The notes under the pieces are model-generated. The model had not been told where the DNA came from. It was given only the letters and a program-made list of their open reading frames with translations, and made no database searches. A program made the translations under genes and the position numbers. From ZC4RG30 sp046047615 (GTDB taxonomy: Bacteria; Pseudomonadota; Gammaproteobacteria; Steroidobacterales; Steroidobacteraceae), in the NCBI GenBank assembly GCA_046047615.1, contig JBJOHO010000012.1, forward strand, positions 28,208 to 92,207: 64,000 nucleotides of DNA, in the 5' to 3' direction. The stretch's first letter is position 1; each line of letters opens with the position of its first letter. Positions 1 to 8,386 of the stretch are shown here, piece by piece.

Positions 1-584
1 AGCGCGATTTCGACGTGTTCCTCGGGAACCGCCACATCGGCGAGCACCGCTTCGAGTTGCACGAATCCACGGGCGGCCGGCAGGTGTTGCGCAGCACGGC
101 GCGTTTCGAGGTCCGCTTGCTCGGCTTCACCGCCTACCGTTACCGGCACGAGGCCGAGGAGCACTGGTCCGGGGGCTGCCTTGCATCCCTCACCGCCAAC
201 ACCCAGGACAATGGCCGCCAGCTTCGTGTCGAGGCACAGCGTACGCCACAGGGAAGCCTTGCCGTGGCCACGGACGAAGCACGGCAGGACGTCTCGGGCT
301 GCGTGATGAGCTACGCCTATTGGGACCCACGGTTCCTGACCCAGAGTCGCCTGCTCAATCCGCAGACCGGTCGCATTGACGCGGTACGCATCCAGCCGCG
401 CGGCAACGCCACCGTCAGCATCGGCGGCCGCGAGCGGCCTGCGCGGCAGTACGAGCTGGTCTCCGACCGTTTCAGCATCCAGCTCTGGTATTCGCCTGAA
501 GGCGAGTGGCTGCAACTGGACTCCATCACCCAGGACGGGCGCCGGCTGCGGTACCGACTGCAAGGCCAGGACGCCACCACGTGA
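1..584 (+). CDS. DUF6134-like protein, 5' end outside window
   Basis: The frame is open to the left edge of the window, so the true start lies upstream; at least 194 residues are visible. The protein resembles the DUF6134 family, whose function is unknown to me. It has beta-rich, soluble-looking sequence with tyrosine and arginine-rich strands and no membrane segment in the visible part. Its TGA overlaps the GTG start of the FAD oxidoreductase by 4 bp (GTGA), so the two are translationally coupled. Genes of this kind often travel with an FAD oxidoreductase and a cyclopropane-synthase-like methyltransferase; that setting is inferred because the upstream part is not in view. Confidence 0.6.
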   Translation, partial: RDFDVFLGNRHIGEHRFELHESTGGRQVLRSTARFEVRLLGFTAYRYRHEAEEHWSGGCLASLTANTQDNGRQLRVEAQRTPQGSLAVATDEARQDVSGCVMSYAYWDPRFLTQSRLLNPQTGRIDAVRIQPRGNATVSIGGRERPARQYELVSDRFSIQLWYSPEGEWLQLDSITQDGRRLRYRLQGQDATT

Positions 585-1960
585 AGATCGCCATCATCGG
601 CAGCGGCATCGCCGGCAACGTGGTTGCGCACCACCTCCACCCGGACCATGACATCCACGTGTTCGAGGCCGGAGATCACATCGGCGGGCATTCGCACACC
701 CACGACATCGAGATCGACGGGCAGTCGCTCGCCGTGGACACCGGCTTCATCGTCTACAACGACCGCACCTACCCGAATTTCAGCGCGATGCTGCAGGCCC
801 TGCATGTGCCGACGCAGGAGAGCTCGATGGGCTTCTCCGTGCGCTGCGAAAGCACGGGCCTCGAGTACAACGGCAACACCATCAACAGCCTGTTCGCGCA
901 GCGGCGCAACCTGTTCCGGCCACGCTTCTGGCGGATGATCCGCGAGATCCTGCGATTCAACCGCGAGGCACCGCAACTGCTGGAGCAGGCGCACGACGGC
1001 GCAGACATCGCATTGGGCGACTACCTGCGTGCGCAGCGTTACTCACGCGAGTTCATCGACTGGTACATCCTGCCGATGGGTGCGGCCATCTGGTCGACCG
1101 ACCTCGACCGCATGCTCGGGTTTCCGGCGCGTTTCTTCATCCGCTTCTTCCACAACCACGGCATGCTGTCGGTCAACCAGCGGCCGGTGTGGCGCACCGT
1201 CAGCGGCGGCTCGCGCGAGTATGTGCGCCGGCTGACGGCGCCCTTCGCGCAGCGTGTCCGTTTGCGCACGCCCGTGCGCGGCCTGCGCCGCCACGACACC
1301 CACGTCGAGCTGCGCACCGATGGCGGCACGGAACGCTTCGACCAGGTCTTCGTGGCCTGCCACAGCGACCAGGCCTTGGCGCTGCTCGAGGACGCCTCGC
1401 CGCTCGAATCGGCTGTGCTCTCGGCCATCCCCTACCAGACGGCCGACCTCGTGCTGCACACGGATGCGCGGCTGCTGCCGCGGCGGCAACTGGCCTGGGC
1501 TGCCTGGAACTACCACCTGATGCCGCAGCCCCTGCCCTGCAGCGCCACCGGCCTGCCGGCCACGGCCAGTGCGGCAACGCTGACCTACAACATGAACATC
1601 CTGCAGCGGCTGCCCTGCCGCAGCACACTGTGCGTGACGCTCAATCGCAGCAGCGACATCGATCCGGCCAAGGTCATCAAGCGGCTCAGCTACCAGCACC
1701 CGGTCTACACGCCGGCGGGTCTGGCCGCGCAGGCACGCCATGCGGATGTGAACGGCGAACGGCGCACATACTTCTGCGGTGCGTACTGGCGCTATGGTTT
1801 CCACGAGGATGGTGTGGTCAGCGCGCTGGCCGCGCTCGGGCATTTCGGGCAGCGCAACTCAGTGGAAGTCCCGCGAACGTGGCAGCAGCGCACCGAGCAG
1901 GCGCGTGCGGTCCACCAGCCGGGCAGCGATCACGTGCATCACCCCGGCCTCGCGCTGTAG
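581..1960 (+). CDS. NAD(P)/FAD-dependent oxidoreductase (amine oxidase-like)
   Basis: A 459-residue flavoprotein. It opens with a dinucleotide-binding motif (GSGIAG, residues 7-12) followed by an acidic strand end and GGHSHT, as in the FAD-containing amine oxidase/desaturase superfamily. The C-terminal signature YGFHEDGV is typical of the proteobacterial subgroup that sits beside lipid-modifying genes (DUF1365, cyclopropane synthase-like methyltransferase); a role in fatty-acid or lipid modification is inferred. The start is GTG at 581, overlapping the preceding stop. After GFHEDGVVSALAALGHFG the family normally ends, but this frame runs about 34 residues further, antisense to the last codons of dnaE2, so the tail is probably a non-conserved extension. 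Confidence 0.8.
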   Translation: MKIAIIGSGIAGNVVAHHLHPDHDIHVFEAGDHIGGHSHTHDIEIDGQSLAVDTGFIVYNDRTYPNFSAMLQALHVPTQESSMGFSVRCESTGLEYNGNTINSLFAQRRNLFRPRFWRMIREILRFNREAPQLLEQAHDGADIALGDYLRAQRYSREFIDWYILPMGAAIWSTDLDRMLGFPARFFIRFFHNHGMLSVNQRPVWRTVSGGSREYVRRLTAPFAQRVRLRTPVRGLRRHDTHVELRTDGGTERFDQVFVACHSDQALALLEDASPLESAVLSAIPYQTADLVLHTDARLLPRRQLAWAAWNYHLMPQPLPCSATGLPATASAATLTYNMNILQRLPCRSTLCVTLNRSSDIDPAKVIKRLSYQHPVYTPAGLAAQARHADVNGERRTYFCGAYWRYGFHEDGVVSALAALGHFGQRNSVEVPRTWQQRTEQARAVHQPGSDHVHHPGLAL

Positions 1961-4900
1961 GCACCCCTCCACCCAGAGCAGCTGCGACTCGACCAGCTCA
2001 CGGCGCTGGCGCCGGCCCAGCTCGCGCCAGACGATGACGTTGGTGTTGCCGGACTCATCCTCGAGCGTCACGAAGGTCACGCCCTTGGCGGTTTCAGGCC
2101 GCTGGCGCGTGACCACGATGCCGGCCACCGCCACGGCGGCGCCGGCTGGCAGGTCCGCGAGCGCTGCCAGCGTGCAGGCCCCACCGGCCGCCAGCCTGGG
2201 CCGCAGCAAGGCCAAAGGGTGGCGCCCCAGCGTCAGGCCCAGCGAGGCGTAGTCGGCGACGATGTCCTGCCCTTCGGTGGGCGCGCGCAACAGGGGCAGG
2301 GCACCCTCCGCGACACCCCGGGGCGCCGTGGGCAAGGAGCGCTCGTAGCCTGCCACCGACCAATAGGCCAGATGCCGGTGGCCACCGAGCGAGGCCAGGG
2401 CACCCGCCGCGGCCAAGGCCTCGAGCTCACCGCGGTCGAGTGCCGCGCGCTCGCCCAGGTCCTGCACGCTGCTGAACGGCGACAGCGCCCGAGCAGCCTC
2501 GATGCGGGCGGCTGCCGCGGCCGGGAGCGACTTGACCAGGTTCAGGCCCAGACGCAGCACCGGCGCGCCGGCCATGTCGGGTTCGAGGCTGCACTGGGCG
2601 TTGCTGTGCTGCACGTCGACGCCACGCACTTCGACATCGTGCGCCCGCAGGTCGCGCACCAGCTGTGACGGGCCATAGAAGCCCATGGGCAGGTTGTCGA
2701 GCAGCGCCGCAGTGAAGGCCGCCGGGTGATGGCACTTGAGCCACGCCGAGACATACACCAGCAGCGCGAAGCTGGCGGCGTGCGACTCGGGAAAGCCGTA
2801 TTCGCCAAAACCCAGCATCTGCTGGTAGATCTGCCGCGCGAAGCCTTCCGCATAGCCACGCTCGCGCATGCCCTGGAGCAGCCGCTGTTCGAAGCCCTCC
2901 AGCCCACCGCGCCGCTTCCAGGCCGCCATGGCCCGCCGCAACTGGTCCGCCTCGCCGGGCGAGAACCCGGCAGCAACAATGGCCAGTTGCATCACCTGCT
3001 CCTGGAAGATCGGCACGCCCAGGGTGCGTGTCAGCACCCCAGCCACCTCGGGGCTGGGATAGCTCACGGCCTCGGCGCCACTGCGCCGCCGCAAGTAGGG
3101 ATGCACCATGTCGCCCTGGATCGGCCCTGGCCGGACGATGGCGACCTCAACCACCAGGTCGTAGTAGCAGCGTGGCCGCAGCCGCGGCAGCATCGACATC
3201 TGCGCGCGCGATTCGATCTGGAACACGCCTACGGTGTCGGCGCGGCAGATCATGTCGTAGACCTGCGGGTCCTCGGCAGGGACCGTGGCCAGCGTCAGCG
3301 GTGGCGTGCCGTGGAAGCCGGCCACCAGCGCAAAGCAGCGGCGCACGGCGGCCAACATGCCCAGGGCCAATACATCGACCTTGATCAGGCCGAGTTCGTC
3401 GAGATCATCCTTGTCCCACTGGATGACCGTTCGCCCGGGCATCGCCGCGTTTTCCACCGGCACCAGCTCCTCGAGCAGACCCTCGGCAATGACGAAGCCA
3501 CCGACATGCTGCGACAGGTGGCGCGGGAAGCCCACCATTTCTCCCAGCAGGGCCAGCAGCAGCTGCAGCCGCGGCTGCTGCGGATCGAAGCCCGCGGCAA
3601 GAAAGCGCTCGGGGTCGATGGCACGGCCGTTCCACCATTTCACCAGCCGCGACAAGGCCGCGGCCTCCGCGTCCTTGAAGCCCAGCACCCGGCACAGGTC
3701 GCGCATCGCGCTGCGTGGCCGGTAGCAGGTGACGACGGCCGTGAGCCCGGCACGGTGCCGGCCATATTTTCCGTAGAGGTACTGGATGACCTCCTCGCGC
3801 CGAGCGTGCTCGAAGTCCACGTCGATGTCCGGTGGCTCGGCACGTTCGCGCGAGATGAAGCGTTCGAACAGCATCTGCATGCGCGAGGGATCCACCGAAG
3901 TGATGCCCAGGCAGTAGCACACGGCGGAATTGGCCGCCGAGCCGCGGCCCTGGCAGAGGATGCCGCGACTGCGCGCGAAACGGACCACATCGTGTACGGT
4001 GAGGAAATACGGCTCGTAGCGCAGCTCCGCGATCAGCGCCAGTTCGTGTTCCATCTGTTTCATGACCGCGGCTGGCACGCCCTGCGGCCAGCGCTCCGCT
4101 GCGCCCTGCAGCGTCAGCTGCCGCAGCCAGGCACTGGGGGTATGGCCCTCGGGCACGACCTCGCGCGGATATTCGTAGCGCAACTCATCAAGCGAGAAAC
4201 GGCAGCGGGAGGCCACGGCCTGGGTTTCGGCCAGCAACTCGCGCGGATACAGCCGCTGCAGGCGTGCGCGCTCGCGCAGGTGGCGCTCGCCGTTGGGATG
4301 CAGGTGCCAGCCGGCCGCGGCGACCGGAACGCCGTGGCGGATCGCGGTCAGCACATCCTGCAGGCCACGCCGTTCACGCACATGCATGTGCACGTCGCCA
4401 CAGGCCACGCAGGGCAAGCCCAGCCGCGCTGCCAGCGCCTGCAACTGCTGCAGGCGCCGACGGTCCCGCCCCCCGCACAGCAACTCCACGCCCAGCCAGG
4501 TGGCACCGGGACGCAACGCGGCCACCCATTGGCCGTCATCGGCGGCAGCGTCGACCGCAGCGGGCGCGGTGGGCGGCAACCAGATGGCGAGGCAGTCCTC
4601 GATCGGCAGCTGCGACGGCAACAGCAAGGCTTCGAGGTCCCGGCGCTCCAGGTGGTAGTGCCCCTTGGCGGCGGCCCGCCGGCCGCGCGTCACCAGGCGC
4701 GACAGCGCGGCATAGCCGCGGCGCGTGGCGGCCAGCAGCACGCAATGCAGCCCGCAGGCAAGCCTGAGCTCGATGCCGACCAGCAGTGGCAGGCCGATGC
4801 GGCGCGCCGCGACATGGGCGCGCACCACGCCGGCGAAGGAACACTCGTCGGTGATCGCCAGCGCCGAATAGCCCAGCGCAGCGGCGCGCTCCACAAGCTC

Positions 4901-4993
4901 ATGGGGGTGCGAGGCACCGCGCAGGAAGCTGAAGTTGCTCAGGCAATGCAGTTCGGCATAGCCCGGCAGGGCGTCGTCAGCCGAAGTAGCCAT
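1859..4993 (-). CDS. dnaE2: Error-prone DNA polymerase III alpha subunit DnaE2 (ImuC)
   Basis: A 1044-residue C-family polymerase, the catalytic subunit of the damage-inducible ImuA-ImuB-DnaE2 mutasome. The N-terminal PHP domain starts at YAELHCLSNFSFLRG; the polymerase active-site motif PDIDVDF lies near residue 387; an OB-fold region near the C-terminus precedes the family ending SRDFH. The start chosen is ATG 4993, giving MATSADDALPGYAEL; a longer frame exists but runs inside imuB. It overlaps the imuB 3' end by 17 bp, so it is co-expressed with lexA, imuA and imuB under LexA control. Its 3' end overlaps the convergent FAD oxidoreductase by 102 bp. Confidence 0.95.
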   Translation of the reverse strand: MATSADDALPGYAELHCLSNFSFLRGASHPHELVERAAALGYSALAITDECSFAGVVRAHVAARRIGLPLLVGIELRLACGLHCVLLAATRRGYAALSRLVTRGRRAAAKGHYHLERRDLEALLLPSQLPIEDCLAIWLPPTAPAAVDAAADDGQWVAALRPGATWLGVELLCGGRDRRRLQQLQALAARLGLPCVACGDVHMHVRERRGLQDVLTAIRHGVPVAAAGWHLHPNGERHLRERARLQRLYPRELLAETQAVASRCRFSLDELRYEYPREVVPEGHTPSAWLRQLTLQGAAERWPQGVPAAVMKQMEHELALIAELRYEPYFLTVHDVVRFARSRGILCQGRGSAANSAVCYCLGITSVDPSRMQMLFERFISRERAEPPDIDVDFEHARREEVIQYLYGKYGRHRAGLTAVVTCYRPRSAMRDLCRVLGFKDAEAAALSRLVKWWNGRAIDPERFLAAGFDPQQPRLQLLLALLGEMVGFPRHLSQHVGGFVIAEGLLEELVPVENAAMPGRTVIQWDKDDLDELGLIKVDVLALGMLAAVRRCFALVAGFHGTPPLTLATVPAEDPQVYDMICRADTVGVFQIESRAQMSMLPRLRPRCYYDLVVEVAIVRPGPIQGDMVHPYLRRRSGAEAVSYPSPEVAGVLTRTLGVPIFQEQVMQLAIVAAGFSPGEADQLRRAMAAWKRRGGLEGFEQRLLQGMRERGYAEGFARQIYQQMLGFGEYGFPESHAASFALLVYVSAWLKCHHPAAFTAALLDNLPMGFYGPSQLVRDLRAHDVEVRGVDVQHSNAQCSLEPDMAGAPVLRLGLNLVKSLPAAAAARIEAARALSPFSSVQDLGERAALDRGELEALAAAGALASLGGHRHLAYWSVAGYERSLPTAPRGVAEGALPLLRAPTEGQDIVADYASLGLTLGRHPLALLRPRLAAGGACTLAALADLPAGAAVAVAGIVVTRQRPETAKGVTFVTLEDESGNTNVIVWRELGRRQRRELVESQLLWVEGCLQREAGVMHVIAARLVDRTRLLGALLPRSRDFH

Positions 4994-6404
4994 GCAGGTA
5001 CCAGCCCCCCCCGGCCTGCCGCTCGCGGTAGACCCAGAGCCGTACGCCCTCGCCATCCATCGCTGTGTAGTAGTCGCGGGCAATGGCCGGCGCGCCTTCC
5101 CACCCGCCGGTCTCGATGCGCTCCGGCCCTGCCAGCAGCTGCAAGGGTCGCCCATGCCACAAGGGCAGGCCTGGCTCCACCGCCATGGCCGCAAGCCGGC
5201 TGGGCTCGGGAAGAAGCCACAGCGGGTGCAGGCCGGCCGTCCACTGCGCGGGCCAGACACCGGCAGGCAGCGGCGCTGTACCTGTGGCCGCCAGCTCGCG
5301 GACCATCGAGAGACGCTCCGGACAGTACCCGGCCTGCAGCTGCAGCCCCTGGACCGCGGCCTGCCCCAGGCGCGCCTGCAGCACCTCGATGAAGGCGGGG
5401 ACGGCCGTGCTGCCCGCCCCGCCGTGCTCGCCGGGCTTCCACAAGGACTCGCTCGAGACCACGCAGGGACGCAGACGGCCGCTGCGAAGCTCGATCGCAC
5501 GGACGGGTGCAGGCAGGTACCACTGGCCCAGGCGCAATTCGAGCAAGGCTGTCAGACGGGCGGCGCGGTATTCAGGCTGTGCCAGCCGCAGGACCCAGCG
5601 CGTGGCGGGATGGTCGCGGTGTTGCAGTTGCAGCCCCAGCCGCGTGATGCCGGACTGCCGCCCCTGCAGGAAGACCTGCAGCGCTGCCAGGGCCGGCTGC
5701 ACACTGCGGAGCAAGGAGGGTTTGTCCGGCCACTCCCAGGACAGGTCGATACGCTCGTGGAAATATTCCGGCGGTGCCAACGCGCGGCGCGGATCGGCCG
5801 CGCGGCCAACCAATCGGTCCAGGGAGCGCTGCAAGCCGGAGCCGAAGCGGCGTGTGAAGCCCTCGCGGGGCAGGCGCAGCGCCTCGCCGATCGTGTGTAC
5901 CCCCATCGCCGACAGCCGCTGCAGGGACTCGGCAGGCCAGTCCAGACTCGCCAGGGGCAGCGGGGCCAGCCTTCCCACCAAGCGCGCAGGATCGGTGAGG
6001 CAGGCTGAACGCCCTGCCCTGGCCAGCGCGAGCGCCGCCAACGGCGTGGGTGCTGCAGACAGACAGGCACCGGCCGGCAGGCCCTGCTGCAGGGCCTCCC
6101 ACAGCGTGCGCAGCCCCCCGAACAGGCGCTGGCTTGCGCCCACCTCGCACAGCACGGCATCCGGCGGTTCAAGACTCACGCGCGGTGAGAAGGCGCACCA
6201 TTGCGTTGCAACGGCCTGAACTGCACCGTCCGCCGGCAGGCGTACCGCGGCCCAGAGTTCGCGGCCACCGGCGCCGGGCTCGTCCCAAGGCAGACTGGCC
6301 TGCAGCGCCTGGACCGCCTGCAGTGGCGCCGCCGCCGGGGTTGCAGGCACGCGTTGCGGCGCCACGGACGGGCGACCAAGCCGTACTGCACGCGGGTGCT
6401 TCAT
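4977..6404 (-). CDS. imuB: Y-family polymerase-like protein ImuB, shortened palm
   Basis: A 475-residue ImuB, the non-catalytic Y-family relative that bridges DnaE2, ImuA and the beta clamp during SOS mutagenesis. The family C-terminus is clear (GPERIETGGW, ARDYYTA, LWVYRER, WYLHGYFG). The middle has the typical FSPRVSLEPPDAVL...LFGG stretch at residues 72-97 and a helix-hairpin-helix-like segment (MGVHTIGEALRLPR). Odd: LWAAVRLP (50-57), resembling the usual ImuB N-terminus, is followed after only about 14 residues by FSPRVS, where relatives have roughly 80 or more; much of the palm appears to be missing. The first 49 residues are Ala/Pro-rich. ATG 6404 lies 10 bp after the imuA stop. Confidence 0.88.
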   Translation of the reverse strand: MKHPRAVRLGRPSVAPQRVPATPAAAPLQAVQALQASLPWDEPGAGGRELWAAVRLPADGAVQAVATQWCAFSPRVSLEPPDAVLCEVGASQRLFGGLRTLWEALQQGLPAGACLSAAPTPLAALALARAGRSACLTDPARLVGRLAPLPLASLDWPAESLQRLSAMGVHTIGEALRLPREGFTRRFGSGLQRSLDRLVGRAADPRRALAPPEYFHERIDLSWEWPDKPSLLRSVQPALAALQVFLQGRQSGITRLGLQLQHRDHPATRWVLRLAQPEYRAARLTALLELRLGQWYLPAPVRAIELRSGRLRPCVVSSESLWKPGEHGGAGSTAVPAFIEVLQARLGQAAVQGLQLQAGYCPERLSMVRELAATGTAPLPAGVWPAQWTAGLHPLWLLPEPSRLAAMAVEPGLPLWHGRPLQLLAGPERIETGGWEGAPAIARDYYTAMDGEGVRLWVYRERQAGGGWYLHGYFG

Positions 6405-6414
6405 GACAGAGCGC

Positions 6415-7038
6415 TCAGGCGGGCCACGGCAGCTCGAGAACGGGTGCGCCGCCGCCACGCCGCTTGAGGAACTGCAGGCGCAGACCGGCGGGCGAGGCCT
6501 GCAGCCCGATGCGCAGGACGGCCGGCGAGGCCTGCTCGCCCGCCTCGGCAGGCCGGAACAGCACACCGAGCGCACGTCCCTGTTCCGCGGCGAGTGCAAA
6601 GCGACGCAGTGCAGCGGGTAGCAATGCCGGTGCCCAGGCAAGGACGGCATCACAGCCGCCCGACTGCAGGGCCGTTTCGACCGACCACTCCAGGGCACCG
6701 CGGCGTACCAGCAGCAGACGGTCGAGGCGGACGCCCGCGACACTGAGGGCGGGTGCGAACAGATCGAAGGGCGGCGCGATGAAGGCCGACCAGCGGGCCT
6801 CAGCGGCAGCGGTGAGCGTTGCCAGCGCCGGCAACCACAGCTGCAAGGCGCCCATGCCCTGCCGCGGCGCCAGCACTTCCACCAGGCCGCTGCGCGGCCA
6901 GCCTCCTCCGGGCAAGGCCTCGTCCAGGAGAGGAAAGCCCGTAGGCAGCACCGCAGCAACCGTGGCACTGCGGCCACGCCACAGGCGCGGGTGTTGCAAC
7001 AGCTGCTCCAGCGGCAGCCGGTCTCCAGCGGCGACCAC
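6415..7038 (-). CDS. imuA: SOS mutagenesis protein ImuA (RecA/SulA-like)
   Basis: A 207-residue ImuA, a RecA-like accessory factor of the ImuB/DnaE2 translesion complex. The start of the conserved region (ATVAAVLPTGFPLLDEALPGGGWP) and the GLVEVL strand match the family; the Walker A loop is degenerate (APRQGMG), as in most ImuA proteins. The C-terminus is basic (LKRRGGG) and ends LELPWPA. The start is GTG at 7038, 27 bp after the lexA stop, with AGGACC upstream as a plausible ribosome site. Cotranscription with lexA, imuB and dnaE2 follows from the spacing. Confidence 0.9.
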   Translation of the reverse strand: MVAAGDRLPLEQLLQHPRLWRGRSATVAAVLPTGFPLLDEALPGGGWPRSGLVEVLAPRQGMGALQLWLPALATLTAAAEARWSAFIAPPFDLFAPALSVAGVRLDRLLLVRRGALEWSVETALQSGGCDAVLAWAPALLPAALRRFALAAEQGRALGVLFRPAEAGEQASPAVLRIGLQASPAGLRLQFLKRRGGGAPVLELPWPA

Positions 7039-7065
7039 GGTACAGGTCCTGCGGGTGCCGGGTCT

Positions 7066-7698
7066 TCAGAAGCCTGCCGCCTTGCCGCCGCGGCGCACCA
7101 CGCCCACCACGACGCCCTCGATACGCAGCGCCTGGGCCTTGAGATCGACCTTGATGGGCTCGAAGTCTTCGTTCTCGGGCAACAGCCAGGCGATGGAACC
7201 TTCCTGGCGGTAGCGCTTGACGGTGACTTCGTCTTCGATGCGGGCGACGACGATCTGCCGGCTGCGCACATCAGGAGTGCGATGCACGGCGACCAGATCG
7301 CCGTCGAGGATGCCGGCGTCCTTCATGCTCATGCCGACCACCTTGAGCAGGTAATGCGGCCGCACCTGGAAGATGGACGGGTCGATGTTGAGGTGGTCCT
7401 CGATGTTCTCCTCGGCGAGGATGGGACGGCCAGCGGCCACCCGGCCGATGAGCGGCAGCCCCGGGGGCGGCTCGCGAAGTGACTCTTTGAGCTGGATGCC
7501 GCGCGAGGCACCGGGTACCAGCGCAATGGCACCCTTGCGCGCCAGGGCGCGCAGGTGGTCTTCTGCGGCATTGGCGGACCGGAAGCCGAGCTGTTCGGCG
7601 ATTTCCTTGCGGGTGGGGGGCATGCCGGTCTCGGCGACGCTGTCCTGGATGAGCTGCAGGATCTGCAGCTGGCGGGGCGTGAGGTCTTGGCCGGACAT
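7066..7698 (-). CDS. lexA: LexA repressor
   Basis: A 210-residue LexA. The N-terminal winged helix (LTPRQLQILQ, then PPTRKEIAEQLGFRS as recognition helix) binds SOS boxes. The Ala-Gly autocleavage site is in GRVAAGRP, the catalytic Ser in VGMSMKDAGI and the catalytic Lys in VTVKRY, so RecA-stimulated self-cleavage is intact. ATG 7698 is chosen because GGAG lies upstream and the next in-frame start (ATG encoding MDEQY) sits inside the LexA operator. It is first gene of lexA-imuA-imuB-dnaE2, which would be autoregulated by the operator 16 bp upstream. Confidence 0.96.
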   Translation of the reverse strand: MSGQDLTPRQLQILQLIQDSVAETGMPPTRKEIAEQLGFRSANAAEDHLRALARKGAIALVPGASRGIQLKESLREPPPGLPLIGRVAAGRPILAEENIEDHLNIDPSIFQVRPHYLLKVVGMSMKDAGILDGDLVAVHRTPDVRSRQIVVARIEDEVTVKRYRQEGSIAWLLPENEDFEPIKVDLKAQALRIEGVVVGVVRRGGKAAGF

Positions 7699-7714
7699 GA
7701 AGGCTCCAGAGGAA

Positions 7715-7734
7715 TACTGTTCATCCATACAGTA
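7715..7734. promoter_or_regulatory. LexA operator (SOS box)
   Basis: TACTGTTCATCCATACAGTA is a perfect match to the proteobacterial CTGT-N8-ACAG consensus, with symmetric TA extensions on both sides. It lies 16 bp upstream of the lexA start codon and is the only clear box seen in the divergent region 7699-7972. It should repress the whole lexA-imuA-imuB-dnaE2 operon; an effect on the divergent lipoprotein gene 240 bp away is unlikely. Confidence 0.93.
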
Positions 7735-7972
7735 ATCCCGGATGCACCGGCGTGCAAGCGTACTGGCTGTGTTCGTCGCCACGCAGCGACGCAGAGGCGC
7801 TGAATCGCCGCTGAATTACTGTACCCGGGCCATGTTTCGCGATAGATCCTCTTGCGAGGCAACAACTGTTATGGTCAAGTTGCCACATCGCAAAGAGCAT
7901 CGTTCCGCAGCGCGTGTGGCACGTTGGGATTTGCTTTATTTGACCAGTCACGGAAACCCAAAGGGGAATCAC

Positions 7973-8302
7973 ATGAAGCTCGCTATCAAGATCGCCACCG
8001 TTGCCGCCGTTGCCGCCCTCGCCGGCTGCACCGATCTCAAGCCCCTGCAGGCGCAGGTTGATGACCTGAAGACCCAGGTCGGCAAGCTGAACTCGGATCT
8101 GGCCGCCAACAAGGCCGGTGACGATGCTGGCCACAAGGCCGGTGCCGACGCCAACGCCGCTGCCGGCCGCGCCGCCGCTGCCGCCGCCGCCGCGCAGAAC
8201 ACCGCCAACCAGGCGCTGGCCGCCGCCCAGGCCGCCCAGGCCGGCGTCGATGCCACCAACGAGAAGATCGACCGCATGTTCAAGCGCTCGGTCTCGAAGT
8301 AA
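7973..8302 (+). CDS. Lpp/OprI-type alanine-zipper outer-membrane lipoprotein
   Basis: A 109-residue lipoprotein. A signal peptide with lipobox LAGC puts the lipidated cysteine at residue 19. The mature part has an Lpp-like heptad region (LQAQVDDLKTQVGKLNSDLA), then a long alanine-rich zipper, and ends in RMFKRSVSK; a terminal lysine is what couples Lpp/OprI proteins to peptidoglycan. ATG 7973 follows AAGGGG at good spacing. A strong intrinsic terminator follows, as expected for an abundant monocistronic transcript. The gene is transcribed away from lexA. Confidence 0.88.
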   Translation: MKLAIKIATVAAVAALAGCTDLKPLQAQVDDLKTQVGKLNSDLAANKAGDDAGHKAGADANAAAGRAAAAAAAAQNTANQALAAAQAAQAGVDATNEKIDRMFKRSVSK

Positions 8303-8325
8303 GTCTTTTACTTCGCGCCATGAAA

Positions 8326-8355
8326 AACGCCGCGCATCTGCGCGGCGTTTTTTTT
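8326..8355 (+). terminator. Rho-independent terminator of the lipoprotein gene
   Basis: A perfect 10-bp stem (AACGCCGCGC / GCGCGGCGTT) with an ATCT loop is followed by eight T residues, 23 bp after the lipoprotein stop. It is preceded by an A-run, but the symmetric T-run is on the plus strand. Confidence 0.92.
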
Positions 8356-8386
8356 CGCCTGCCCTCCGGGTGACGGCACAGCGTTC

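Noticed and set aside
2726..5392. 888-codon open frame antisense to dnaE2
   Set aside because: It mirrors dnaE2 in a high-GC sequence where antisense frames rarely meet stops; its translation is His/Gln/Arg-rich with no recognisable domain, while the opposite strand encodes a complete DnaE2.
7812..7826. Second LexA-like half-site (TTACTGTACCC)
   Set aside because: Only the left CTGT half is present; the ACAG partner at the right spacing is missing.
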